Source: Sycobia sp. Sy_11 (Eukaryota > Arthropoda > Insecta > Hymenoptera > Epichrysomallidae). Taken from it: a stretch of 64,000 nt of DNA. Below the pieces are notes generated by a model. That model was not told the origin of the DNA, did not search any database, and worked only from the letters and a program-made list of their open reading frames with translations. Each line of letters begins with the position of its first letter. Within the stretch, counting starts at the first letter, position 1. Position numbers and translations under genes: made by a program. The stretch covers positions 750,501 to 814,500 of the forward strand of contig JACCIC010000176.1 of assembly GCA_018907035.1 (NCBI GenBank), read 5' to 3'. This document shows, one piece after another, positions 1 to 9,877 of the stretch.

Positions 1-497
1 TCCTACTGCATTACGGCCGTTAAGTTTAGCCGATACTATAAAATTCTTATAATAAGATTAATAACTTGAACGAGCCTTGGCGGTTTGAAGATTGTATTAG
101 TGCAAAATTAAGTAATGTTGACATTGTGGAAATTTAGGAGAATCACAAGTATGATTAGAATTGTTACTGTTACGTAAAAAAATTGAATGAAGAAATTGAA
201 CAAGAATTAGAAGAATTAAGAAAAAGTGCATAATTTATTTATATATTTCAATAATAATCAAGTTTAACAAAAAAATTGCTATTGTAATTAAATTTAATAA
301 AGCTATTGTATTTGATTAAAAAAACAGGGTTATTTTTATTGTAAATATTTAGTAACATAATATATATATAATATACAGATGCAAAGAGGGTGTACGAGAG
401 CAGCGGAAAAGTTTTCATCGGTAAGTATAAAACTTATTTGTATAATATAAGAGCTCTGGCAGATAGAGAAAGAAAAGCATATTGTTCTCTCTCCATC
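1..497. other. AT-rich DNA, no gene recognised
   Basis: I see no conserved coding pattern, RNA gene or clear repeat boundary here. A short (TA)n tract lies near 360-375. Confidence 0.5.
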
Positions 498-570
498 TAG
501 CTCCCATGGAGATCATAGATCCTCCTTTGTAATACAGCGGGCGGTATTGGAAAAGAGAAAGCTATATACT

Positions 571-631
<61 letters not shown>

Positions 632-646
632 TTCTCTCTCTAACAC
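571..646. repeat. (CT)n microsatellite
   Basis: A CT-repeat run with a few interruptions. Read on the minus strand it gives a long Arg-Glu repeat, which is a translation artefact of the repeat and not a gene. Confidence 0.95.
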
Positions 647-789
647 GCAACTAGTGCTGTCAACGAGAAAAGTATATAGCGCACTTTCTCTTACACATGC
701 CGCTATTGGCCGTGTGGCGTAGTATTTAAAAAACAGCACGTTATGAGAGAGAACTACACACTTTTCAATCCTTCTACGAGAGAATGAAA

Positions 790-1000
790 AGTATATAGTG
801 CTAAAGGTAGCTGACGTCAGGGCCCGTGAGGTCCCGGTTGTAAGCTATGAGCGTTCTGAATCATCCCGGAACTACGTATGTCATCCGTGACGTAACCACT
901 GCAAGCTATTAGAGTTCCGGATCACTGGTAGTAATCCGAAACTACGCGTGACGTCAAAGTCTGTGACGTAAGCACTGTAAGCTATGAGATTTTAATTATC
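790..1000. promoter_or_regulatory. Cluster of CRE-like TGACGTCA sites in a short degenerate tandem repeat
   Basis: Two perfect TGACGTCA palindromes (812-819 and 949-956) and two TGACGTAA variants (888-895 and 963-970) lie within about 160 bp. They sit in a degenerate repeat whose units share a motif like TGTAAGCTATGAG and a TCCGGAACTACG-like core. TGACGTCA is the classical binding site of CREB/ATF bZIP factors. Whether it is functional here is inference; no gene start is recognisable immediately beside it. Confidence 0.35.
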
Positions 1001-1013
1001 AATTATCAATTTT

Positions 1014-1529
1014 TCAATCTTTGTAGCATTTTGAAAATTCAGTTGAACATTTGTGAAACACACGTGTGCGCTCGCGGTCAGATCGTCCGCGCCAGCGAAA
1101 CATCCGTTTTTCTTCATTATTTCCATTGCAATGCAGTGAGCTCTTATAAAAAAGTATAGTTGAACAGAAAATATGAGTAGGGCCGTTGTAGACGAAGAAA
1201 CATAATCTATATTTTAAACGCGTGAACATTGCTTCGTCCATGCGTCCGTATATCCAAGCCATATTAGTGTTGACAATGGACAAGAAAATAACAACTACTG
1301 GTCTTTGGCGTGTACGCTCGAGTTCGCTTCTTTTCCCTTCGTTTGACCTCTTTTTTCTCGCTCTCAGTCGAGGACCCACTTCTCTGAGCCCTGATTGGCA
1401 CACAGACATGGGTCCGTACTGGAAAAACTATAAAAAATGAAAATGGACCTACATGAATATTAATATTTACACATAATTTTTCCTTGCCGATACCATGCCG
1501 CTAATATGAACAGTTATATCTGGGACACA

Positions 1530-1531
<2 letters not shown>
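1014..1531 (-). repeat. Dispersed repeat, copy 1 (partner at 47.36 kb)
   Basis: Read on the minus strand from 1,531, about 260 bp match 47,361-47,590 on the plus strand at roughly 80 percent identity by eye. Both begin with a CCCAGATATAA-like start and run through TTAGCGGCATGGTATCGGCA and a CCAATCA motif. Both copies abut a (TA)n tract at the same end. The ORF within it is not shared by the partner, so it is probably non-coding. Class unknown. Confidence 0.6.

Positions 1532-1563
<32 letters not shown>
1532..1563. repeat. (TA)n tract, left flank of gypsy-1
   Basis: TA repeats run directly into the gypsy-1 LTR and resume after its other LTR at 10,845. The element therefore landed inside a TA microsatellite. 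A 4- or 6-bp target duplication (ATAT or ATATAT) is consistent but cannot be fixed within the repeat. Confidence 0.9.
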
Positions 1564-1566
<3 letters not shown>

Positions 1567-2522
1567 AACGGTGCGCGTGTCCGCCTCGAGCACGAGGACG
1601 GCGGGCACGGCCGTTGCAAATCTGTGCCCGGCTGGGCTTAGCCCCGAAGGATTTCGGCGAGGGAGAGGGGCGGTCCGCGAAGGGCGAAATATCGCGTTGT
1701 GGGACGGCGCGTGGAATAGGATGGCTAATAGAGTACACTTGATGGTAATGGAAAAGAAAAGGCAGATAATTAAAATTTAAATACGGTTTAATGCCGCGGT
1801 GCCAAACATACACATATAATGCAGCGCCTATATACGAGGCGTGCGGGACGCAGGCCGAGGGTCGCCGAGGCGACGGCGCGCGGGGCGTTCGGGAAGAGAG
1901 AGAGAGAGAGAAAAGGGGCTGCCACTTACAGCGAGTCGGGGCTCGATGATCCCGCAGCGTGTCCTCGTCCGGCAGCAGCACCTTCCTTCACCGGGAGCGG
2001 CGGTGACGTCGCCGTCCAGAAACCCCGGGATGGGGCGGTTATTCCGCGGAGACGGGGTCTGGCGACAAGTGCGTCCGCTCGGGCCCGTCCTCAGTACGAG
2101 TGCGCTACACGCACACACAATGCCGTGGCACAAACACGCGCGTTCGGGAGTGTACCCTCCCCGAAGAAGAGGTACGTAGCGAGGGGGAACACGTGGAGCA
2201 CGAGGCGTGTTCCCGTAGACGATGACCGAGACGACACCGTAACAGCAAAGAAAACAAAGCACGTGGAGCGAAAAGCCGGCTAAAACGCGTGTTCAAAGCT
2301 CGCGGCCTTCTCTCTATCTAATCCTTCGCGCGCGTGGCCGTCTCTCCCCATTCCCCGCTCTCTCTCTCTCACTTACCTCTCCGCCGGTGGTTGTGCGTCG
2401 GCCTGCAACATATAAACATTTCTACATATAAATATACAGATAAATATGTACATGCTACAGCTGGAGAGAGAGCAACGGGACGGGGAAGGCAGGCGCACGC
2501 AGTGCTTGCGTTCCTCGTCACA
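1564..2522 (-). repeat. gypsy-1 3' LTR (959 bp)
   Basis: Near-identical to 9,878-10,844. On the plus strand it starts TGTAACGG and ends GTCACA, giving TG...CA ends. Differences from the partner are two (GA)/(CT) length changes, an 8-bp indel near 2,408 and one C/T substitution. It is GC-rich compared with flanking DNA. The several ORFs inside it on both strands are LTR artefacts. Confidence 0.95.
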
Positions 2523-2537
2523 CGCCCCCCCTCCAGA
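2523..2537 (-). promoter_or_regulatory. gypsy-1 polypurine tract
   Basis: Read on the minus strand, TGGAGGGGGGGCG lies immediately upstream of the 3' LTR. This is the expected primer site for plus-strand DNA synthesis. Confidence 0.85.
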
Positions 2538-2752
2538 CGCTGGTAGCCGAAGCGTGACAGCTCGACCCAACATCTCTCTCTCAGATCGACCATCGTGTCA
2601 GGATGAGGAATGGGGTGGCTGCGGTCTACCGCTGAGGATCACTGGGATGAGGAAGGACGGGTAAAGAACTCTCTTCCCTAGACGCAGTTGTTTTTGGAGG
2701 TAACAATTGCCGGTGTTCCTCCGTCAATAACGGCGCCAGTCAATAATCGAAG

Positions 2753-5401
2753 CTAGTCGGCCCGTTGACGGGCGCGGGCTTGGGCCCGAGTGCGGCGGGG
2801 AGATTGGTCCCGCGGCGGGATTGAGCGTCCGTGCTTCCAGGGGCGACCTACTTTTCGCCTCACCAGGTGCACGTCGTTATGGCAGGCGGCTTCGCTGTTA
2901 TCGGGCTCCGCAGGTGCTCGCGCTTGGGTTCTTCGACGGGTTATGATTCGCGTCCTACGCGGCCTCCCTAATCTACGCGGTGCGATATCGGTCTTAGATC
3001 GCGTGGCATTGCCCACGGGGGTATCGCTTCGCACGCTTGTATCGGAATTACAATGAGGCGCGTCGTCGGGGCGCCGTACGCTCACCAGTGATGTTACAAT
3101 GCGGGTTCGCTCGCTCGCCTCGACATTACAATTTGACGCATCGCGGTCACGCTCTTCGCCCGAAGGCTCTTCCGTGTCGGAACTGCTATCATCTTCGGGG
3201 TCGTGATCTCGATGGTAGGGCTTCAGGTCGGCGACGTGATGCTTACCAGCATCTCTTCCCGTAGAGTCGACCAGTCGATAAACATTCGTGCCGAGTTTCT
3301 CCGTGATGGTAAAGGGCCCGTCGAATTTTGGGGCCAGTTTGGCGCTGACGCCCTGTATGCCTGACGAGAGGATGCGATTACGCCGCCATACGCGATCGCC
3401 AATCGCGTAATGCACGTCGCGACGTCTCGCATTATAATAGCGAGCTTGCTTTGCCTGCGCTTTCTGCGAGTTTTCCGCTGCCTTTAGATGGAGATCAGAT
3501 AATTTCTCCATGCGCTCTTTCCAATGTTGTAGAGCAGCCTCTTCTTGCGCAATCTGTGCGCGCTGCTCCTCCTGGCGACGATGTGTGCCAGGGGCTGAGG
3601 GGTGACGACCCGTGTTAAGGAAGGCCGGACTTACGCCAATGGAGTCTTGTACGGATGTATTGTACGCGAACATCAGCTCGGCGATGTGCGCATCCCAAGT
3701 ACTGTGAGACTCCTCAATGAAGGCGATTATCGCGGTCTTCAGAGTCCTATTAACCCTCTCTACCGGATTGGCTTGAGCGTGATAAGGAGGTATCGTGGAA
3801 TGCTCCACCCCACGCTCCACAAGGAATTTCTCAATGATTTTATTACGAAATTCGGTACCATTGTCCGATAGGAATACTTCGGGCGTACCAAAGCGTAAAA
3901 ATACGCGATCTTTCAACTCGCGGCGAATCGTTTGCGCATTCGCCTTTCTGATGGGGATACATTCTACCCAGCGAGTGAATAGATCCATGAAGACGAGCAA
4001 ATACTCGTATCCCCGGGTAGATCGCGGAAATGGACCCATCACATCTCCAGCTACTATTTCCCAAGGGCGGGTGACCGTTCGATGGCCCATCAGGCCAGCT
4101 GGTGCAGTCTGCTGTACCTTACATTGTTGGCACACGGTGCAGTCACGGACAAATTGTGTCACATCTTTGTGCATTGATCGCCAATAGTATGATCGTGCAA
4201 TTCGGTCATATGTTTTATGGCGTCCGAAATGACCAGCTGTGGGCTCCTCATGACATTCATGAAGAACGGTACGACGATCTTCTTTAGGTACGACTAACTT
4301 CCACGCATCCTGGTCGTCTACTAAATCTTCGACGGCCGGATCGGGACGGTAGTAGTATAGTCCCTGCCCAACGACTTTCCACCATGGGAGGTTGGTCGGG
4401 TCGCTCACCACTTTCTTACGAAGGCGCAAATACCAGGGGTCTTGCACATCGGTGACGCCGAGGGAGGCGACTTCGCAGGTCGGCTCGTCTTCGTACAAAC
4501 GAGAGAGGGCGTCTGGTACGCAATTCAAGGTACCTTTCCGATGGATGACTTCGTAGTCGTATCCCTGCAATTCCAAGGCCCAACGGGCGAGTCTGCCCGT
4601 GGGGTTGCGCAATGAGTGCAGCCAACGAAGGCTGCTGTGATCGGTTATCACCTGGAAGTGATAGCCCTCGACGTACGGGCGGAATTTACGCACAGCCCAT
4701 AGCACGGCGAGGCACTCACGTTCGGTGACCGAATAGTTACGCTCAGCCGCAGTCATCGTGCGACTAGCGTAGGAGAGCACGCGCTCCACGCCATCAACGG
4801 CTTGCGTGAGCACGGCGCCTAGTCCTGAGTCGCTGGCGTCCGTTTGGATGACGAACGTTTCTCCAAACGACGGTCGAGAAAGGACGGGTGCAGATGCGAC
4901 GAGCGCCCGGATTTGTTCGAAGGCTTGCTGTTGCTCTTCTCCCCAATGGTACTTGATGTTCTTCTTGGTTAATCGGGTGAGAGGCTCAGCAAGCGTTGCG
5001 AAGTTCTCTAAGAACTTGCGGTACCAGGACGCAAGGCCTAAAAACCTACGGAGCTGCTTCAGGTTCTTTGGTGCGGCGTAAGTCAAGATTGGTGCAATCT
5101 TATCCGGATCGGGTCGAAAACCGTCACGATCCACGAGGACGCCGAGGAACCGTACCTCCGCGAGTCCAAATTTACTCTTCTGCCGATTGATGGTCAAGCC
5201 GGCATCGGAAATCCGTCTCAGGATATGTTCGAGCCACCTGAGGTGCTCGTCAAAGCTCTCCGTAGCGATGATCACATCATCGAGATAGGCGAAGGCCACC
5301 GGCTCCATTTCAGGGCCGATCAGCTTGTCGCTTAACTGCTGAAAGGTGATAGGGCCACCGGCGACACCATATGGCATACGGGTCCATTCGAATAACCCCA
5401 T
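2753..5401 (-). CDS. pol: gypsy-1 pol, second part: RT core, RNase H, integrase
   Basis: An 882-residue open frame. In order it shows the end of the RT palm with the catalytic YLDD box (FAYLDDVII), RNase H (QTDASDSGLGAVL and a following ITDHSSL), an HHCC zinc-binding integrase N-terminus (H..H then CTVCQQC), and the DDE integrase core (GDVMGPF, SDNGTEF and NPVERVNRTLK). The last 75 or so residues are strongly basic, with two AT-hook-like GRP motifs near residues 810 and 850. The upstream RT motifs are in another frame at 5,524-5,700, so the first Met of this ORF is not a true start. The enzyme would copy the element RNA and integrate the DNA. Confidence 0.93.
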   Translation of the reverse strand: MGLFEWTRMPYGVAGGPITFQQLSDKLIGPEMEPVAFAYLDDVIIATESFDEHLRWLEHILRRISDAGLTINRQKSKFGLAEVRFLGVLVDRDGFRPDPDKIAPILTYAAPKNLKQLRRFLGLASWYRKFLENFATLAEPLTRLTKKNIKYHWGEEQQQAFEQIRALVASAPVLSRPSFGETFVIQTDASDSGLGAVLTQAVDGVERVLSYASRTMTAAERNYSVTERECLAVLWAVRKFRPYVEGYHFQVITDHSSLRWLHSLRNPTGRLARWALELQGYDYEVIHRKGTLNCVPDALSRLYEDEPTCEVASLGVTDVQDPWYLRLRKKVVSDPTNLPWWKVVGQGLYYYRPDPAVEDLVDDQDAWKLVVPKEDRRTVLHECHEEPTAGHFGRHKTYDRIARSYYWRSMHKDVTQFVRDCTVCQQCKVQQTAPAGLMGHRTVTRPWEIVAGDVMGPFPRSTRGYEYLLVFMDLFTRWVECIPIRKANAQTIRRELKDRVFLRFGTPEVFLSDNGTEFRNKIIEKFLVERGVEHSTIPPYHAQANPVERVNRTLKTAIIAFIEESHSTWDAHIAELMFAYNTSVQDSIGVSPAFLNTGRHPSAPGTHRRQEEQRAQIAQEEAALQHWKERMEKLSDLHLKAAENSQKAQAKQARYYNARRRDVHYAIGDRVWRRNRILSSGIQGVSAKLAPKFDGPFTITEKLGTNVYRLVDSTGRDAGKHHVADLKPYHRDHDPEDDSSSDTEEPSGEERDRDASNCNVEASERTRIVTSLVSVRRPDDAPHCNSDTSVRSDTPVGNATRSKTDIAPRRLGRPRRTRIITRRRTQARAPAEPDNSEAACHNDVHLVRRKVGRPWKHGRSIPPRDQSPRRTRAQARARQRAD

Positions 5402-5523
5402 GCCTGGAACCGTGAAGGCAGAGAGGTGTCGCGATTCCTCACGAAGAGGGACCTGATGGTAGGCGCTGCTGAGGTCCAGGGTGGAGATGCATCGCGCATT
5501 TCTCAGTTTCCGTAAGATTACGT

Positions 5524-6507
5524 CTATGTAAGGAAGCGGGTACGCGCTGACACGGAATTCAATTTGCGATAGTCCACACAGAATCGGTAGCTTCCATCGC
5601 TCTTGCGAACCATCACGACGGGGCTAGACCATTCGCTGGTTGATCTGCGAATTACGCCCTGATCAAGCATCTTGCGAACTTGCGCATGCATTTCCAGCTC
5701 TATCTTCTGAGAGACCGGATAATAACGCTGCTTAATCGGCTTAGCATCGCCGACATCGATCACGTGGTCGGTCAGATGCGTGCAGCCCAGAGGCTGATCA
5801 GCCGGAGGCAGCATCCGGTCGAGGAGTTCCTCGAGAGCTCGGCGTTGACTATCGTCAATATCGGCCAAGCCTATAGAGGCAAGCGAATACGCCGAGGTAA
5901 CTGAGACGGTGCAGAGTTGTAACGGAACGAAATCCGCAGCACCCTCGATCGACATGGTGTTGTCGCGCGGGTGGATGACCGCATTGAAGGCGCGGTAGAA
6001 GTCTGCACCGAGCAGACAGTCATTTTCCAAGTCTGGAATTATGATGACGTCTAGCTCCATTTCCACGTCTGCTATGGCAAACGGAAGGGCCAGCTGGCCT
6101 ATTATCGGCTCAATTTTTCCCGTGGCGAGTCGAGCGCCAGATCCAGGAAAAGGTCGAACTAGACGACCGAGGGCAGATGCAATCTGCAGGCCGATTGCTC
6201 CGAGAGCTGTACGAGCAGCCCCTGCATCAAGCAGTGCATGAATGCGAAACTCGCCTATGCCTACCTGTACCCACCATCGTGAATACCGATCGGGGTCGAC
6301 ACTTGTGGCTGAGTCAGCGGAGTCACGGTCGTGATGCTCCTCCTTTACAGACAGGAGGGGGCAATCATCATTACCCTGTGTCCTCGCAGCTGCATGCTGA
6401 TCTTCAGAGGTCTCACGGAGCGTAGGGGCGAGTTGGACCTCAATTACTCGCCCTTTTTCGCCTTTCCCGAACACTCGGGACAGCTGCGCAAGGTGTGGCC
6501 AGGCCAA
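5524..6507 (-). CDS. pol: gypsy-1 pol, first part: protease and RT N-terminus (frameshifted)
   Basis: This frame overlaps the end of gag by 64 bp in the -1 frame, so it is probably expressed as a Gag-Pol fusion by frameshifting at 6,462-6,468. An aspartic-protease-like segment (ALLDAGAARTALG, near residue 91) reads DAG where DSG or DTG is expected. RT begins with VIRRSTSEWSSPVVMV and RFCVDYRKLN, and then the frame ends. RT continues in the frame of the 2,753-5,401 ORF. A small deletion near 5,545 (net -1) explains the break. Confidence 0.88.
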   Translation of the reverse strand: MAWPHLAQLSRVFGKGEKGRVIEVQLAPTLRETSEDQHAAARTQGNDDCPLLSVKEEHHDRDSADSATSVDPDRYSRWWVQVGIGEFRIHALLDAGAARTALGAIGLQIASALGRLVRPFPGSGARLATGKIEPIIGQLALPFAIADVEMELDVIIIPDLENDCLLGADFYRAFNAVIHPRDNTMSIEGAADFVPLQLCTVSVTSAYSLASIGLADIDDSQRRALEELLDRMLPPADQPLGCTHLTDHVIDVGDAKPIKQRYYPVSQKIELEMHAQVRKMLDQGVIRRSTSEWSSPVVMVRKSDGSYRFCVDYRKLNSVSARTRFLT

Positions 6508-8408
6508 CTACAGCCCCAGCACAAGAACCGCGGATCAGGACCTGCTGTCCGACCTTTGTTCTTGTCACTGAGGGGCTCGTGCACCAACTTTCCTTTGAAG
6601 GAGGGCTTCCTCTCCGACTTAGGTGAGGTCGACGCTCTGGTTTTTCCCGTACGCGGCGACCTCGGGCGTGAATCGCGACCGCTCCTCTTCGGGATAAGGG
6701 CTGCGACGCCTGGCGCCTCTAAATCAGGTGAGGTGGCTCTAAAGCCAGCCTCTTGTAAAACTTCTCGCACCAGAGCTTTGAAGTTGGGCGGCTTCACGTC
6801 CACGACCGCGATTCTTGGTTTCGGGCGCGTTCGAGACGTGTCGGCCGCATGGAAGGCCACTTCGGGCATTATGCAGTCCTCAGGTGATGGCGGTGGCTTA
6901 AAATTTCGCTCCGCATCGAGGACGCATTCGGCCTCTCGAGCAAGCTCGATTAGCCGATTGACGCTCGTAATCTTCTCCCGCGGAACTAACTTCTGTATCT
7001 CCGGGAGTAGATTACGGTATATCAGGGCGAGTTGCTTGTCGTCCGACCATGGTTCTTCGAACCGATTGAGAATCGTTAACAAACAAAACACGTAGTCACG
7101 TGTTGGCTCGCGCTTCGCCTGCGTACGCCGCTGCGCTTCGCTGATTAGCTCAGCTTGGAAGCGTCGATCGACGCCGTAGCAGCTCCGGGCTGCGTGGCAG
7201 AACTCTTGCCACGTGGTCCAGTCTTTCCGAGATAGACGGTACCAATGCAGGGCGACACCGTCGAGGAGCTCCGTCATGGCATTGAGCATGTCCTCGTCTG
7301 TGAGCGGTGTCAACCTGCGACATTCCGCGATCCTTTGCAGAAATTCTTCTACACTTTTCCCCTTGGCACCATTGAATCTAATTTTCCATTGGCGCACGGT
7401 CTTACCAATATCCGTGCGCTGGGCCAAGGTGCTTGACAGCGTTGATCGCGTTGTATTCGCGGGCGAGCTCATCACATCTCGATCCATGTGATGTCCCCCC
7501 CTTCCAGGCCCTTGGTACCGATGGTGGCAAGGAGCCGAAAACGTAGGCTCGCCGGTCGACCCTACAAACCTATTATTGTTGAGGTTTTTGTCACTTTCCA
7601 CGTATTGCAGATCGTACGTGTCTTGGAAAGTGACACGGTCGCGTCGCGCCGATTTCTGCAGCTGCTGCTGGATGCTGGCTAGCGTAGCGTGCATCTCACT
7701 TTGCCTCTGCTGCAAATCTTGGACAGTGCAGTTTTGGTGTTGCATCCAAGTTTGCAGCATATTTTGCAGGCCATGTAATCCCTGACGAAGGTTTACATTG
7801 TTTTCGAGGTCAGTCGGTTGAGGCTCGACTGTTGTATTTGTCGCCTGAGATGCGACTTGGGTTCGACGTGTGGTGTCATTCGTGACACCCGAGTCGAGAG
7901 GCGTAATTACGCTCGTGTTGGCTGCCTGAATCGGCGATTCGTTGGCAGTGCTCCATGCGAGCGGTTCATGCCTGTTCATCTCGGCCAAATTGAAGTCGAT
8001 CAGATTTTGTATTTGGTGATCGACAGCTGTTGTTATATTTCTTTGATCTGTGCTCGGGTATATTTCCCGAGCCTGCTGTATGTCAGCTGATCCGTCCGCT
8101 TGTTCGGCGTACGTCGCTTCCATTCGATCCAAAATATAGGTTTTTGTTGCGTCGCGCATTGTCGAGGTGACGATTATCTTTAACAGATTTTTATCTCTTC
8201 GCGTGCGTGTTTTTATACTATCATTGTCACTCTCGCATTCCACAAAATCTCCTGGGCTATAATTTCCTGCTAGTCTATGGTATAGCCTAGCAGCCCTTTG
8301 AAATGGGGAACCCTCATTTTTTAATTCTAGTTCCGCTGTAATTAGGTTTGTTTCTTCCTCACATAGGCTTTGAAGCCAGTCGTTAAATTCGTTTGGCGGA
8401 TTTGCCAT
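6444..8408 (-). CDS. gag: gypsy-1 gag polyprotein
   Basis: 654 residues, intact. The start at 8,408 is the first Met of a long open frame after an A/T-rich leader. The middle holds a retrotransposon-gag capsid-like region (around WKIRFNGAKGKSVEEFLQRI to the LLPEIQKLV segment). The C-terminus has one CCHC zinc knuckle (CWGCSWPGHTLRSC, a C-x2-C-x4-H-x4-C pattern) for RNA packaging. The basic Ser/Pro/Arg stretch before the knuckle is probably nucleocapsid. Its end overlaps pol in the -1 frame. Confidence 0.92.
   Translation of the reverse strand: MANPPNEFNDWLQSLCEEETNLITAELELKNEGSPFQRAARLYHRLAGNYSPGDFVECESDNDSIKTRTRRDKNLLKIIVTSTMRDATKTYILDRMEATYAEQADGSADIQQAREIYPSTDQRNITTAVDHQIQNLIDFNLAEMNRHEPLAWSTANESPIQAANTSVITPLDSGVTNDTTRRTQVASQATNTTVEPQPTDLENNVNLRQGLHGLQNMLQTWMQHQNCTVQDLQQRQSEMHATLASIQQQLQKSARRDRVTFQDTYDLQYVESDKNLNNNRFVGSTGEPTFSAPCHHRYQGPGRGGHHMDRDVMSSPANTTRSTLSSTLAQRTDIGKTVRQWKIRFNGAKGKSVEEFLQRIAECRRLTPLTDEDMLNAMTELLDGVALHWYRLSRKDWTTWQEFCHAARSCYGVDRRFQAELISEAQRRTQAKREPTRDYVFCLLTILNRFEEPWSDDKQLALIYRNLLPEIQKLVPREKITSVNRLIELAREAECVLDAERNFKPPPSPEDCIMPEVAFHAADTSRTRPKPRIAVVDVKPPNFKALVREVLQEAGFRATSPDLEAPGVAALIPKRSGRDSRPRSPRTGKTRASTSPKSERKPSFKGKLVHEPLSDKNKGRTAGPDPRFLCWGCSWPGHTLRSCPECSGKAKKGE
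6462..6468 (-). promoter_or_regulatory. Predicted -1 ribosomal frameshift slippery site G GGA AAG
   Basis: On the minus strand the gag codons read TCG GGA AAG GCG. The heptamer G GGA AAG fits the X XXY YYZ rule in the gag frame. A -1 slip here enters the open pol frame, which continues past the gag stop at 6,444-6,446. The geometry is seen directly; use by the ribosome is inference. Confidence 0.65.
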
Positions 8409-9865
8409 CTTTTATTTCTTTTCGTTGAAAATTAGAAGAAGACAAACGAACAAACGGAAAAAGAAAAAAAAGTACAACGTGAGAAAAATAGAGCGTTACA
8501 GCCAAAGTTTTCGATTAAATAATTAAAAGCAAATAATTAAAAGCCGGCAATCTCAAGAGATAGTGGAGTACGAGGGCGAAAACGCAAAAATTAGGGGCGA
8601 CTGACGCAAAAAAAAACAGAAAATATAAGAGAAAAAGGATTCAACAATTTTCAAAAATTATCAAAAGAAATTTTCCAAAAATTTTTCCAAAGTTCTTATT
8701 TCGGTTTTCGGATTCTCGATTTTCCAAAAAGATTTATTTTGAAACTGTAATAGTTCTTCCTTTTTATATTTTTTAAGCAATGTAAAAAAAAATACAAAAA
8801 TATAAAGAAAAAGAGGAAAACACAAAAAAAACAAAAAAAAAATAAAAATATAGTTTATTTTTAGTTCTTTTATAACTTCTACAAAAAAAAAATTTTATTT
8901 TACAGTTTTCCAAAAAAAAAAAAATTTTTAAATTTTAGTTTTCAAAAAAAAAAAAAAATTTTAATTTTTAGTTTTCGGAAAAAAAAAAATTTTAATTTTT
9001 AAATTATACTGCACAAATATTAGAGATATTACAATATCAAAATGAAGATCCGAAAGCGAAAAGCATAAAGGGGATAATCAATTTTGATCAAATTAAATTG
9101 AGAGCAAAGAAAAATTTGCGTTAGTCGCATGTACACTGTATGTACAGCGTAGAGTCGCGGTGGTGTGTGTATGTGAGTATACACAGATCGCTGACTTCGC
9201 TATTCATAGTCGACTATGTGTAATGAAGAGAACTTTTAATTATATTTAATTTACACTAAATGTTCCTTATGCCTATAATGGCGAAAATTTTATTATTATA
9301 TTATAATGGCGAATGTGAATCTATTTATATCAGTTATATTTTCATATTACGCTATCTTAAAAATTAATTATTGATTAATTTTAGTTTAGCTTAGATGGAA
9401 TTCACATATTTAATTTAAGCTAAATTTTAAAGTTACATCCACTTAATATATATATATCAATATTATATAAATTAATGTATATGTGTCTATTTAACTTAAA
9501 ATTAGTTTTGCTTGAAAAACTGCACAAATATTATATTACCGTATTCGGCATTATATTTCATTTGTGCTGCTTTTCAGCCGCTTTCGCCGAATTGCCGTTG
9601 GCCTTGGCCGACTTCGAGAGTGTTTACATCTACGAGCTCGCAACGTAAACACTCGCGATGTACTGTGCGTTCGCACTCTGTAATATTATAATTTTCAATA
9701 TAATAAAATTATTAAGTTGTTTTCGCGCATCCGCGTCACTTGCGAATATTCGCCGGGGCACTATGATATAATATATTATTACATATATATTATAAAATGT
9801 ATACATGCAATAAGATATATAAAGATATATGAAATATTCTTATATAAAGTGCGATCCCGAGATCG
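8409..9865 (-). other. gypsy-1 untranslated leader
   Basis: About 1.46 kb between the primer site and gag with no ORF of note. At roughly 8,870-9,005 it contains four degenerate units of about 40 bp, each pairing an A-run of 9-14 with a T-run and a GTTTTC-like core. The remainder is AT-rich. Confidence 0.75.
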
Positions 9866-9877
9866 CGTTGGGCGCCA
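9866..9877 (-). promoter_or_regulatory. gypsy-1 primer-binding site, tRNA-Lys type
   Basis: On the minus strand TGGCGCCCAACG directly follows the 5' LTR. It is complementary to the 3' end of a tRNA-Lys(CUU)-like molecule ending CGTTGGGCG plus CCA. The match runs 12 nt and then diverges. Confidence 0.75.

Noticed and set aside
497..739. Minus-strand ORF with a long Arg-Glu repeat
   Set aside because: Translation of a (CT)n microsatellite. The same applies to RE- or IY-rich frames at 41.1, 54.5, 60.1 and 63.7 kb.
1819..2296. Several overlapping ORFs on both strands in the gypsy-1 LTRs (also 10,102-10,612)
   Set aside because: They lie inside LTRs, overlap each other in many frames and show no domain; high GC explains the lack of stops.
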